Shown piece by piece: positions 15,620 through 21,949 of a stretch of DNA of 26,158 nucleotides (position 1 is the stretch's first letter; each line of letters starts with the position of its first letter). The DNA lies in the IMG/VR virus record IMGVR_UViG_3300042346_000474, positions 1 through 26,158 of that record; one strand, written 5' to 3'. Origin of the DNA: a virus. A program made the translations under genes and the position numbers. A model generated the notes under the pieces. It had not been told where the DNA came from. It was given only the letters and a program-made list of their open reading frames with translations, and did no database searches.

Positions 15620-15682
15620 CTGGTGGGGTTGGAGGGCGTGGCGGGCGCGCTGGGGTGGCTGGCGTGGTCTGGGCATGACGAA

Positions 15683-15704
15683 GCCCTGCTGTGGTGGGCA
15701 GGGC
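15683..15704 (-). terminator. Hairpin 30 bp after the last early gene
   Basis: A perfect 7-bp stem GCCCTGC / GCAGGGC (15683-15689 with 15698-15704) with an 8-nt loop, starting 30 bp beyond the stop at 15734. On the minus transcript no U-tract follows (the next bases are TTCGTCATG), so classical Rho-independent termination is doubtful. A related inverted repeat with the same CCCTGC core lies after another early operon at 17790-17851, which supports a shared function. Confidence 0.4.
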
Positions 15705-15733
15705 CTCGGTGGCGGGCGACTGGCGCGGGCGGC

Positions 15734-16492
15734 TTACTCGGCGCTCTTGAGGACGGCGTCGATGGTCTGGTCGACGTGGTCGCGGGCGGCGTGGGCGTCG
15801 GCGGAGTAGAACGCCTTGATGACGTCGGCGAGGACCTCAGCGGCCTTCCAAGCCTTGCTGAAGGCGTGGGCGTCGATGGACTCGTACGGCAGGTTGGTGG
15901 AGGTCAGGTTGAAGCCTTCGGCGGTGACGCGCACAGGGCTGAAGGTGGTGACCTTCGGGTTGCCGTCGCGGTCGACGTAGGCGCGGCTGAACTCGACCTC
16001 GAAGGACGAGAGGGCGCTGGTGTAGCCCGCTTGGATGTTCACGCGGATGCCGTCGAACTCGCCGAAGCCAGTGGCGTTGTCGATGACGATGGAGCGGACC
16101 TGCTTCCAGTCCTTCTGCTCAACGGAGCGGCGGAAGGCGCGGGCGATTTCGACGATGCCAGCGACGCGGTGGAAGTCGACGTTGAGGCGGGCGCTGGCGC
16201 GCTGGAGGGCGGCGTCGACGGCGGAGTCGAGGAGGGCGACGTCGATGACGGCGAGCGCCTCAGCCTTGGCGGCGGCGAGCACCTCGTACGACTTCTCGTC
16301 GGCGTCCTTGGCCGCTTCGTAGGCGGGCTTGGTCGCGGCGATGAGCAGGTCGCGGGACTTGTTGCGCTTCGACAGCGACTGGGCGGCGTCGAACGCCTCG
16401 AACGCGGCCTTGCGGGCGAGGGAGGATTCGACGCGAGCGCGAGCGGCGTTGATGAGGGCGGTGGTGTTGATGGCGGTGGTGATGTTGTTCAT
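15734..16492 (-). CDS. Early-region protein of unknown function, alanine-rich (252 aa)
   Basis: The start is ATG 16492 (MNNITTAINTTALINAARAR). It follows the shared leader ending CAACACACACCATG, and the frame's longer extension to 16567 runs through the promoter. The first 140 residues are Ala/Glu/Lys/Asp-rich helices (ESSLARKAAFEAFDAAQSLS, YEVLAAAKAEALAVIDVALL). The central part has strands (VRSIVIDNATGFGEFDGIRV, LSSFEVEFSRAYVDRDGNP). The C-terminus returns to helices. No cysteines or known catalytic motif. It is the last gene before the switch region and sits alone behind one of the four repeated promoters, so expression is probably controlled together with the other early units. Function unknown. 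Confidence 0.75.
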   Translation of the reverse strand: MNNITTAINTTALINAARARVESSLARKAAFEAFDAAQSLSKRNKSRDLLIAATKPAYEAAKDADEKSYEVLAAAKAEALAVIDVALLDSAVDAALQRASARLNVDFHRVAGIVEIARAFRRSVEQKDWKQVRSIVIDNATGFGEFDGIRVNIQAGYTSALSSFEVEFSRAYVDRDGNPKVTTFSPVRVTAEGFNLTSTNLPYESIDAHAFSKAWKAAEVLADVIKAFYSADAHAARDHVDQTIDAVLKSAE

Positions 16493-16538
16493 GGTGTGTG
16501 TTGGTTTGGTGGTTGATGTCGCTCGGGGCGACGAGGGG

Positions 16539-16567
16539 AATAGAACAGGTGTTCGAGGGTGGGTCAA
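16539..16567 (-). promoter_or_regulatory. Repeated early promoter/operator, copy A
   Basis: Minus strand: TTGACC (16567-16562), 17-bp spacer, TCTATT (16544-16539). The palindrome GAACACCTGTTC (16554-16543) overlaps the spacer end and the first bases of the -10. The predicted start of transcription is about 40 nt upstream of ATG 16492. Of the four copies its -10 is closest to TATAAT. TATGACACT lies farther upstream at 16603-16595. A repressor on the palindrome would block RNA polymerase. Confidence 0.65.
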
Positions 16568-16614
16568 GCGCTCAGGTGAGATTTCTTTGGCTCGAGTGTC
16601 ATAGGGTCTGGCGC

Positions 16615-17688
16615 TCAGGCTTGGCTGGCCTTGAGCACCTTCTTGTCGGCGGGGGTGAGGGTGGGGCGGGAGCCGAAGTAGAACCCAGCGTCCTCGGTGG
16701 CCTCGACGGTGACGACGAAGGTCACGGTGCGGCCGACGAGGATATCGCGCTCAGTGCGGTCCGTGGCGTTGTAGATGGCGTTCCAAGCGGCGGTGTGGCC
16801 CTCAGGGTCCTGCACGGCCCACAGGCTGGCGAGGTCGCTCGGGAGGCTGGTCCAGACCTTGCGCTGGTCGGCGAGGCGGACGAGGTACTTGCGCGTGGTG
16901 CCGAAGTCGTTGGTCTTGTCCTTGAACGACAGGACCTCAGCGGTGATGGTCACGCGGCCGCTGAGCGGCGCGAGCGTCGACAGGCTGGCCTTGAGCGCGG
17001 CGGCGCTGGAGGCGCGCTCACGGAGGCGCTGGAGGTTGGCGGCGGCGAACTCGCGCGACTTGGTCAGGCCGCTGACGAGCAGGGCGCGCTGGCCGTCGCT
17101 GACCTTCCAGTCGTACTTGCGGGAGCGCACGGCGATGTCGCCGAGTATGCGGACGCCGCGGAAGATGGCCTTGGAGACTTCGTCGCCCTCGAGGCTGTCG
17201 ACGGACACGCCGAGGCGGGCGCACTCGCGCGCCTTGACCTTGGCCCAGTTGTTGTCGTCGGCGTCCTCGAGCGCGGCTTCGAGCGCGTCGTGCAATTCGG
17301 CGTCGGTGTCGGCGAGCGCGATGAACGCGGCGTCGCGGCGCTGGCGCTCGCGCACGGCGGCGGCGGACTGGCGCAGGGCCTTGAACTTGAAGTCGCTGTT
17401 GCTCAGGCCGAGGCGGTTGTCGGCGCAGGTGTGGCCGATGGTGATGTAGGTCGACGTGGGCTTGTGGAGCGCGACGCCGATGTAGCGCGCGTACGAGCCG
17501 CAGTGCTGGCACTGGCAGGGAAGCCAGTCGGCGTTGAAGTAGCGCTGGGCGGCTTCGTGCGCTTCGCGGGCTTCGTCCTCGAGGCCGTCGTACTGGTCAG
17601 CGCGCGTGTCGAACACGCCGACGAGACGGTAGTCCTCGGGCTTGAAGTTGCTGGGATTGTGGATGCTGGCGGTGGTGTTGTCGTTCAT
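16615..17688 (-). CDS. Zinc-finger protein with C-terminal OB-like domain (357 aa)
   Basis: ATG 17688 follows the leader AACCCACCCACCACC. Residues 55-90 hold a zinc-binding cluster: LPCQCQHCGSY (C58, C60, C63) and IGHTCADNR (H86, C88), adjacent to a phage-typical 'YITIGHTCADNRLGL' segment. A helical, Asp/Glu/Arg-rich middle (about 100-235) follows. The C-terminal 100 residues (GRVTITAEVLSFKDKTNDFG, TRKYLVRLADQRKVWTSLPS, GRTVTFVVTVEATEDAGFYF, then SRPTL) form a beta domain like the one that follows such zinc clusters in many phage proteins. The OB-like label is inferred from strand pattern. The known examples are uncharacterised; nucleic-acid binding is the natural guess. It forms a single-gene unit behind promoter copy B. 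Confidence 0.78.
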   Translation of the reverse strand: MNDNTTASIHNPSNFKPEDYRLVGVFDTRADQYDGLEDEAREAHEAAQRYFNADWLPCQCQHCGSYARYIGVALHKPTSTYITIGHTCADNRLGLSNSDFKFKALRQSAAAVRERQRRDAAFIALADTDAELHDALEAALEDADDNNWAKVKARECARLGVSVDSLEGDEVSKAIFRGVRILGDIAVRSRKYDWKVSDGQRALLVSGLTKSREFAAANLQRLRERASSAAALKASLSTLAPLSGRVTITAEVLSFKDKTNDFGTTRKYLVRLADQRKVWTSLPSDLASLWAVQDPEGHTAAWNAIYNATDRTERDILVGRTVTFVVTVEATEDAGFYFGSRPTLTPADKKVLKASQA

Positions 17689-17712
17689 GGTGGTGGGTGG
17701 GTTGAGGGCTGG

Positions 17713-17741
17713 AGTGGAACAGGTGTTCCAGTCGGTGTCAA
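17713..17741 (-). promoter_or_regulatory. Repeated early promoter/operator, copy B
   Basis: Minus strand: TTGACA (17741-17736), 17-bp spacer, TCCACT (17718-17713), with GAACACCTGTTC at 17728-17717. The -35 lies in GGTGTTGACACC, itself almost palindromic. TATGACACT lies upstream at 17777-17769, and CCTAGG between. The expected transcript leader to ATG 17688 is about 18 nt. Confidence 0.68.
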
Positions 17742-17789
17742 CACCTAGGCCCCACTTTCGTGAGGCCCAGTGTCATACGGCCTGAGGAG

Positions 17790-17851
17790 CCGCCCTGCTG
17801 TCCACCGCCGCGCTTCGGCTAGGCTGGTTGGGGGCGTGGTGTGCAGGGCGG
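17790..17851 (-). terminator. Long-loop inverted repeat after an early operon
   Basis: A perfect 9-bp inverted repeat CCGCCCTGC / GCAGGGCGG (17790-17798 with 17843-17851) begins 8 bp after the stop at 17859. The 44-nt loop contains a smaller GCCG/CGGC stem, so the whole could fold as one extended hairpin. No U-tract follows. Position and the shared CCCTGC core with the hairpin at 15683 suggest termination or transcript processing. Confidence 0.4.
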
Positions 17852-17858
17852 TCCAAGG

Positions 17859-18158
17859 TCATAGGTCGGTGCGGGGGCCAGCGGCCTTCAGGAGGGCCAG
17901 CGCGGCCTCGGCGTCGACCGCATCGTCGACGTCCTGCGCGTAGCCGCTCGCCCTGCACCGTTCGTTCAGGTCCACGACGCGCAACTCCAGCCGCGCGACG
18001 TCGCGGGCGTGGAGGGCGTTCCAGAGGGCTTGGCGGGCCACCTGCTGGTCAGCGATGGAGCCGTAGCGATGGGCGTGGAGTTCGTCGGCCTGAGCCGCGT
18101 AGGCGGCTTGCACGGCGCGCTCGAGCGCGGCCTTGGCTTTGGCGGTGTCTTCGCTCAT
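17859..18158 (-). CDS. Small helical early protein (99 aa)
   Basis: ATG 18158 lies three bases past the preceding stop. It is Ala-rich and helical throughout: EDTAKAKAALERAVQAAYAA, QQVARQALWNALHARDVARL, ELRVVDLNERCRASGY, and a final DAVDAEAALALLK. One Cys, no membrane segment, no known motif. It is the last gene of the unit that starts at promoter copy C. An inverted repeat follows its stop. Possibly a coiled-coil inhibitor-type early protein, but nothing in the sequence shows a target. Confidence 0.7.
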   Translation of the reverse strand: MSEDTAKAKAALERAVQAAYAAQADELHAHRYGSIADQQVARQALWNALHARDVARLELRVVDLNERCRASGYAQDVDDAVDAEAALALLKAAGPRTDL

Positions 18159-18161
18159 GGC

Positions 18162-18515
18162 TCAGAGGGCTTCGTCGAACTGCTCGACGGCGTAGATGTA
18201 GCCCCTGCCGTTCGGCGTGGGGAACGCGACGAGGCGCGTGTGGATTCGCTCGAGCGGCCTGAGGCCGAGCGCGACGTCGTCGGCGGTCTGGTCCTCGAGC
18301 CAGCGCAGGAGCGCGTGGCGCGCGGCGGCGTCATGGTTGTCCGAGGGCTTGCCCTCGTAGGACCACGACACGTAGGCGCGGCGGACGGCCTCGTCGCCGA
18401 AGCGCACGGTGGCCACGACGCGGGCGCCGCGGGTGTTGGTCGGCCCGCAGTACTGCGTCGTGACGCTCAGGCGCACGTGGTTGATGGCGTAGGTGATGTT
18501 GATGGGATGCTTCAT
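18162..18515 (-). CDS. Early protein of unknown function (117 aa)
   Basis: ATG 18515 follows the shared leader CAACCCACCAACCCAGCAAC. The product is MKHPINITYAINHVRLSV..., with beta strands in the first half (RLSVTTQYCG, ARVVATVRFGDEAVRRAYVS, then WSYEGK), a helix (NHDAAARHALLRWLEDQ) and a strand-rich end (TRLVAFPTPNGRGYIYAVEQ). It looks like a small alpha/beta protein; I recognise no family. Second gene of the copy C unit. Confidence 0.72.
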   Translation of the reverse strand: MKHPINITYAINHVRLSVTTQYCGPTNTRGARVVATVRFGDEAVRRAYVSWSYEGKPSDNHDAAARHALLRWLEDQTADDVALGLRPLERIHTRLVAFPTPNGRGYIYAVEQFDEAL

Positions 18516-18557
18516 GGTGTTGCTGGGTTGGTGGGTTGATGGAAAGGGAGGGAGCGC

Positions 18558-19571
18558 TCAGGCGCTCCACTTCTCGAGGGTGGCTTCGTCTTCGTGGCTC
18601 GAAGCGATTTCGCGCGTGGGCCACTGGTTGAACGCCTTGCCGTACTTGCTGAAGTTCACGATGCACTTGGTCTCGAAGCGGTACTGGTGCGAGCCGCAGG
18701 TGACGGTGATGATGGCGCCGTCCCAGATGGCGTTGTTGTCGGACGTCGACGCGGTCACGGTGACCTTGGTCTCGCCAGTGGCGAGGTGATGGCGGGCGAT
18801 GGTGCGGTCGGCGACGCGGTAAGCGTACGTGCCGACGACGAGGTCGGCGTACTGCGTGGCGACGGCGCGCAGGTGGCGCTCGGTGTTGGCCTCGGTCTTC
18901 AGGACGCGGTCAGCGGCAGGGGTGCGGTAGGAGTCCTCGGCGTCGACGAGCAGGGCGCGCTCGGCGTTGAACTCGATGGCGCGCTCGCGAGCGGTGCGCG
19001 AAGCGGAGTAGTGCCAGAAGTCGCTCCACGACTTGCCCGAGCGGTACGTGCCTTCGCACGACTGGTAGGCGACGTCCTTCGCGGGGTTGGCCTCGACGAA
19101 CTTCACGAACTCGGCGCGGAGGGCGTTGGCGGCGGAGACGAGCGCGCGGGTCTTGCGCTCGGCGATGTAATCGCGGACGACGGACAGCGACGCGGCGATG
19201 AGGTTCGCGCTCGGCGTGACGAGGCGGACGCGCTCTTTCTGGTCCTTGGCCTTGCTGGCCTTAGCGGCCTTGCGCTCAGCCTTGGCGGCGTCCTCGATGC
19301 GCTTCTTGGGCAGACGCTCGGCCTTCTCGGCCCAGTCGCGGCACTTGCAAGCGAGGTCCCACTGAGCGTAGGCGTCGGAGCCGTAGGAAGCCTTGCCAGC
19401 GTCCTGAGCGGCGCGGTAGATGGCCTCGCACTCCTTGGCCTTGACGCGCAAGAGCGGGGCGACCGCGGTGAGCACGTCGCTCGCGAGGTCCCAGAACTGC
19501 TTGGGCTTGAGGGTGAGCACGATGTCGGCGGTGACGTTCGTGGCGGTGATGTTGGCGGTGTTGTTGTTCAT
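18558..19571 (-). CDS. Early protein of unknown function (337 aa)
   Basis: ATG 19571 follows ACCAACCCAAAAAATACC. The N-terminal two thirds are helical and highly charged. They include a Cys-containing stretch (AQWDLACKCRDWAEKAERL) and a Lys/Ala-rich run (KRIEDAAKAERKAAKASKAK) that may be a coiled coil or nucleic-acid-binding arm. The part around 165-190 has SCEGTYRSGKSWSDFWHYS; SGKS resembles a fragment of a P-loop but lacks the preceding GxxxxG, so I do not call it an ATPase. The C-terminal 80 residues are beta-rich (ETKVTVTASTSDNNAIWDGA, IITVTCGSHQYRFETKCIV). First gene behind promoter copy C. Function unknown. Confidence 0.75.
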   Translation of the reverse strand: MNNNTANITATNVTADIVLTLKPKQFWDLASDVLTAVAPLLRVKAKECEAIYRAAQDAGKASYGSDAYAQWDLACKCRDWAEKAERLPKKRIEDAAKAERKAAKASKAKDQKERVRLVTPSANLIAASLSVVRDYIAERKTRALVSAANALRAEFVKFVEANPAKDVAYQSCEGTYRSGKSWSDFWHYSASRTARERAIEFNAERALLVDAEDSYRTPAADRVLKTEANTERHLRAVATQYADLVVGTYAYRVADRTIARHHLATGETKVTVTASTSDNNAIWDGAIITVTCGSHQYRFETKCIVNFSKYGKAFNQWPTREIASSHEDEATLEKWSA

Positions 19572-19619
19572 GGTATTTTTTGGGTTGGTGGATTGCGCCG
19601 CTCGGGGCGACGTGATGGG

Positions 19620-19648
19620 AGTGGAACAGGTGTTCGACTGGACGTCAA
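19620..19648 (-). promoter_or_regulatory. Repeated early promoter/operator, copy C
   Basis: Minus strand: TTGACG (19648-19643), 17-bp spacer, TCCACT (19625-19620), with GAACACCTGTTC at 19635-19624. The -35 starts only 4 bp after the upstream gene's TAG. The accompanying TATGACACT (19666-19658) is embedded in that gene's last codons (Tyr-Asp-Thr-Arg-stop). The leader to ATG 19571 is about 42 nt. Confidence 0.68.
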
Positions 19649-19651
19649 CAC

Positions 19652-20029
19652 CTATCGAGTGTCATACGAGGCGCGCTCCAGCAGGGCGCTCAGGCGGGCG
19701 GTCGGGACCGAGGCCCAGAGGCACTGGCCCGCTTCGTTCAACAGGTCGACGCGCTCGGCAGGGTACGACGGCGGGCCGCAGAGGCCCTTGTACGCCGCGT
19801 ACAGGCGCTCGCCCTGCTCAGGGGTAGGTCCGATGTCCCTAAGCCTGAAGGCTGGCACGTAGCCGCTCACGACGAGCGCGCCGCCTAGGCGGCTGAGCGA
19901 TGTCGACACGGCGATGCCGTCGAGCGGCAGGGGGACAGCGCTGAACGCATACAGGTCGGCGAAGTCAGACAGACGGCCCAAGGCGCTGGCGCGCGCGAGG
20001 GCGTCGATTGCTTTGTCGCCGTTGCTCAT
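19652..20029 (-). CDS. Early protein of unknown function (125 aa)
   Basis: The start ATG 20029 (MSNGDKAIDALARASALGRL) overlaps the preceding stop (ATGA). The longer frame to 20170 is Arg-rich shadow sequence. The protein has helices (RLSDFADLYAFSAVPLP) and a hydrophobic strand region (ALVVSGYVPAFRLRDIG), then PTPEQGERLYAAYKGLCGPP and a C-terminal helical part. No recognised motif. The final codons contain the TATGACACT element. It is the last gene of the copy D unit. Confidence 0.72.
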   Translation of the reverse strand: MSNGDKAIDALARASALGRLSDFADLYAFSAVPLPLDGIAVSTSLSRLGGALVVSGYVPAFRLRDIGPTPEQGERLYAAYKGLCGPPSYPAERVDLLNEAGQCLWASVPTARLSALLERASYDTR

Positions 20030-20220
20030 TCGTCGCCCTCGTCGAGACCGAGGTAGGCTTGCAGGGCTTCGACGTGGCGGCACGTCTGGCCCGAGGTGAG
20101 GTAGAGGTGCGGCTCGGCGGCGACGGCCTCGAGCACGACGTGCAGGTCGGCGTCGTCGTACTCGTCCCACCGCTCAGGCTGGCTGAGGATGGCGAAGCAC
20201 CCGATGTGATTGTGGCTCAC
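20026..20220 (-). CDS. Small acidic early protein (64 aa)
   Basis: The start is GTG at 20220 inside a GTGA overlap with the previous stop; the gene ends in an ATGA overlap. It is acidic, with a mixed pattern: MSHNHIGCFAILSQPERWDE, DADLHVVLEAVAAEPHLYL and a C-terminal helix HVEALQAYLGLDEGDE. Two Cys and five His residues occur, but no ordered metal site is evident. Unknown function. Its coupling on both sides supports it as a true gene. Confidence 0.65.
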   Translation of the reverse strand: MSHNHIGCFAILSQPERWDEYDDADLHVVLEAVAAEPHLYLTSGQTCRHVEALQAYLGLDEGDE

Positions 20221-20468
20221 TGAGCACCTCCCTTCGTGATGCGTTCCCAGTGGGCGAACTCGATGGCCGCGAGTTCGGCCGCGACGCTGTCGAGTTCGGC
20301 TTCGGCCTTGGCGCGCTCGGTCGGGCTGATGTAGTCGTCGCCCGCGTTGCCGAGGGTGCCGTCGACGAGCGCCAGAAGGCGCACGTGGCGCTCCAGCAGG
20401 TGCTGGTAGCGCGGGGTGTTTTCCGCGGCGATGCGCGCGGCTTGGTGGTGGTTGATGTTATCGGTCAT
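20217..20468 (-). CDS. Small helical early protein (83 aa)
   Basis: The start ATG 20468 (MTDNINHHQAARIAAENTPR) follows the leader CCAACCCACCCACCACC. A longer frame to 20834 is Arg-rich shadow sequence over the next gene. The product is helical with heptad-like Leu spacing (RYQHLLERHVRLLALVDGTL, ERAKAEAELDSVAAELAAIE) and could form a coiled coil. Second gene of the copy D unit, 20 bp after the first. Function unknown. Confidence 0.72.
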   Translation of the reverse strand: MTDNINHHQAARIAAENTPRYQHLLERHVRLLALVDGTLGNAGDDYISPTERAKAEAELDSVAAELAAIEFAHWERITKGGAQ

Positions 20469-20488
20469 GGTGGTGGGTGGGTTGGAGG

Positions 20489-21001
20489 TTAGCGGGCGTT
20501 GACGTGGAAGCGGAAGGCGGCGTCGCGGATGGCCTCGACGATGCCGATGGAGGCGGTGACGAACTCGATGCGCTCGGCGCTCGGGACGCCGACGGCGGCG
20601 GCGCGCTGGACGCGCTCGAGGTAGGCAGTGACCTTGTTGTCGGCGGCTTCCTGAGCGGCTTCGTCGGCGTCGTAGAAGGCGTCCTTCTCTTCGTCGGTCA
20701 GCGTGGCGAGGTGAGCGCGCTCGGCAGTGTAGTCGGAGCCGAACTTCGTGGCGCCGTAGGCGGCGACGCGCGGGAAGTCCTCGACCTTGACGTCGGTGGT
20801 CAGCACGTACTGGTTGTTGACCTTGTCGGTCCACGTCTGGACGAGGACCTGAGCGTGAGCGTCGAAGGAGACGCCGTCGTCGGTCGTGCCGTAGAAGTGA
20901 ACCTTGTAGACGTACTTCGAGCCGTCGAAGTAGCGGGACTCGGCGTCGTACTTGGTGGTGTCGACTTCGGCGTTGGTGATGGTGTTAGGGATGTTGGTCA
21001 T
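20489..21001 (-). CDS. Early protein of unknown function (170 aa)
   Basis: The start ATG 21001 (MTNIPNTITNAEVDTTKYDA) is placed right after the shared leader ACCCACCAAACACC. The longer frame to 21061 crosses the promoter. The first 75 residues form a beta-rich unit with alternating aromatics (RYFDGSKYVYKVHFYGTTDD, DAHAQVLVQTWTDKVNNQYV, LTTDVKVEDF). The second part is helical and acidic (LTDEEKDAFYDADEAAQEAA) and ends in SIGIVEAIRDAAFRFHVNAR. No known family. First gene of the copy D unit. Confidence 0.75.
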   Translation of the reverse strand: MTNIPNTITNAEVDTTKYDAESRYFDGSKYVYKVHFYGTTDDGVSFDAHAQVLVQTWTDKVNNQYVLTTDVKVEDFPRVAAYGATKFGSDYTAERAHLATLTDEEKDAFYDADEAAQEAADNKVTAYLERVQRAAAVGVPSAERIEFVTASIGIVEAIRDAAFRFHVNAR

Positions 21002-21026
21002 GGTGTTTGGTGGGTTGGAGGTGAAC

Positions 21027-21055
21027 AGTGGAACAGGTTTTCTAGTGGGTGTCAA
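21027..21055 (-). promoter_or_regulatory. Repeated early promoter/operator, copy D
   Basis: Minus strand: TTGACA (21055-21050), 17-bp spacer, TCCACT (21032-21027). The palindrome is imperfect (GAAAACCTGTTC, 21042-21031), with one changed base in the upstream half-site. No TATGACACT lies directly upstream. Control may therefore be looser than at copies A to C. The leader to ATG 21001 is about 19 nt. Confidence 0.62.
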
Positions 21056-21073
21056 GCGCAAGGCCCCGCGCCC

Positions 21074-21850
21074 TTATCGGGCGGCAGGGAGGTTGAGCGC
21101 GGCCACGGCCTCGAGGACCGCGAGGGCCTCGGCGTGGCTGAGGTCGGAGAACGAGACCGAGGTGTAGACCGAGTCCTTGCGGCTCTTGGTCTCGACCGAC
21201 GGCAGGACGTGCTTCAGGTCGGCGACGGTCTTGGCCACCTTGGCCTGAGCGGCGCGGTTCTCGACGGTCTCGTTCGCGTTCTTCTCGAGGCGGGCGACTT
21301 CTTCCGCGGCGCGCTCGATGCCCTCGAGCAGGGTGAGGCCAGACTGAGCCGCGGCCTTGCGGATGGTCGCGACCTTGATGACTTGGTCCTTGAAGCCGCG
21401 CTGGGCGGTGCCGACGCGAGTGTCGTTGCGGTCGTCCTCGCGGACGTCCAGAGACGGCAGGGTGACGTTCAGGTCGTGACGCTCGCCGCGGGAGCCAGTG
21501 CGCGTCGTGTGCAGGAGGACCTGCGCGACGGTGACCAGATTGCCGTAGCCGCGGACGACCTCGCGCTGGACGCCGTAGGCGGCGTTCTCGTAGATGCCAG
21601 CGCCGATGGCGTTCAGCGCTTCGTGGCGCTTAGCGAGGTCGGCGATGGCCTTGGAGATATCGGCTTTGACGGTCCAGCCGCAGGGCCAGCCAGCGCCGCC
21701 CTTGACTTCGACGACCTCGAGCGTCACGCCGTGCGGGGCGTTGTCGAGGAACTGGCCGACGATGGCGTCGCGGATGACCTCGAAGGCGAGGTGCTGGGAT
21801 TCGGTCGTCTGGACGTCAGACGAGGTGATGGTGGTGTTGATATCAGGCAT
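21074..21850 (-). CDS. Early protein of unknown function (258 aa)
   Basis: ATG 21850 (MPDINTTITSSDVQTTESQH) follows a leader ending CCAACATACCCACC. It combines an N-terminal helical part and strand (HLAFEVIRDAIVGQFL, GVTLEVVEVKGGAGWPCGW), a helix-rich middle (SKAIADLAKRHEALNAIGAG), strands (NLVTVAQVLLHTTRTGSR, RHDLNVTLPSLDVRED) and a long C-terminal coiled-coil-like helix (LLEGIERAAEEVARLEKNAN). No motif recognised. The upstream 99 bp lack the GAACACCTGTTC palindrome but contain GGTGTTGCAC, similar to the -35 surroundings of the other units. The promoter is therefore related at most. Confidence 0.75.
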   Translation of the reverse strand: MPDINTTITSSDVQTTESQHLAFEVIRDAIVGQFLDNAPHGVTLEVVEVKGGAGWPCGWTVKADISKAIADLAKRHEALNAIGAGIYENAAYGVQREVVRGYGNLVTVAQVLLHTTRTGSRGERHDLNVTLPSLDVREDDRNDTRVGTAQRGFKDQVIKVATIRKAAAQSGLTLLEGIERAAEEVARLEKNANETVENRAAQAKVAKTVADLKHVLPSVETKSRKDSVYTSVSFSDLSHAEALAVLEAVAALNLPAAR

Positions 21851-21949
21851 GGTGGGTATGTTGGTTTGGTAATGATTGGCCGAGGCGGTATTGCCCCGAC
21901 GTCATGCACCGTACCACTCATGCCCCACCGTGCAACACCGATTTTCGAT

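Larger units (their letters stand above)
15074..15733. other. Non-coding switch region between early and late genes
   Basis: About 660 bp without a convincing gene. Short ORFs on either strand run through repeats and lack the codon pattern of their neighbours. From left to right: an AT-richer segment with AAATAATTTGGCAAAAGGAG on the minus strand upstream of the late operon (possible late promoter, with TGTCATACT nearby). Next come the TATGACA repeat cluster, then CCTAGG-containing repeats (15344-15365 in tandem, again near 15566, plus several GGCTAGG copies at 15376-15515). A very G-rich plus strand (15480-15660) and a hairpin just after the last early gene complete it. The region probably holds an early terminator, the late promoter and binding sites for a phage DNA-binding protein. 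A second origin is an alternative. Confidence 0.7.

Noticed and set aside
15608-16516. 302-aa plus-strand ORF beginning in the switch region
   Set aside because: Mostly antisense to the 252-aa early gene. The part in the gap is G-rich low complexity.
18558-19571. P-loop ATPase from the SGKS tetrapeptide
   Set aside because: The Gly-rich part of Walker A is missing and no Walker B follows.
16498-19862. Two long plus-strand ORFs (416 and 422 aa)
   Set aside because: They cross the repeated promoters and antisense several genes. The composition is monotonous (Gly/Val/Leu/Ala/Asp).
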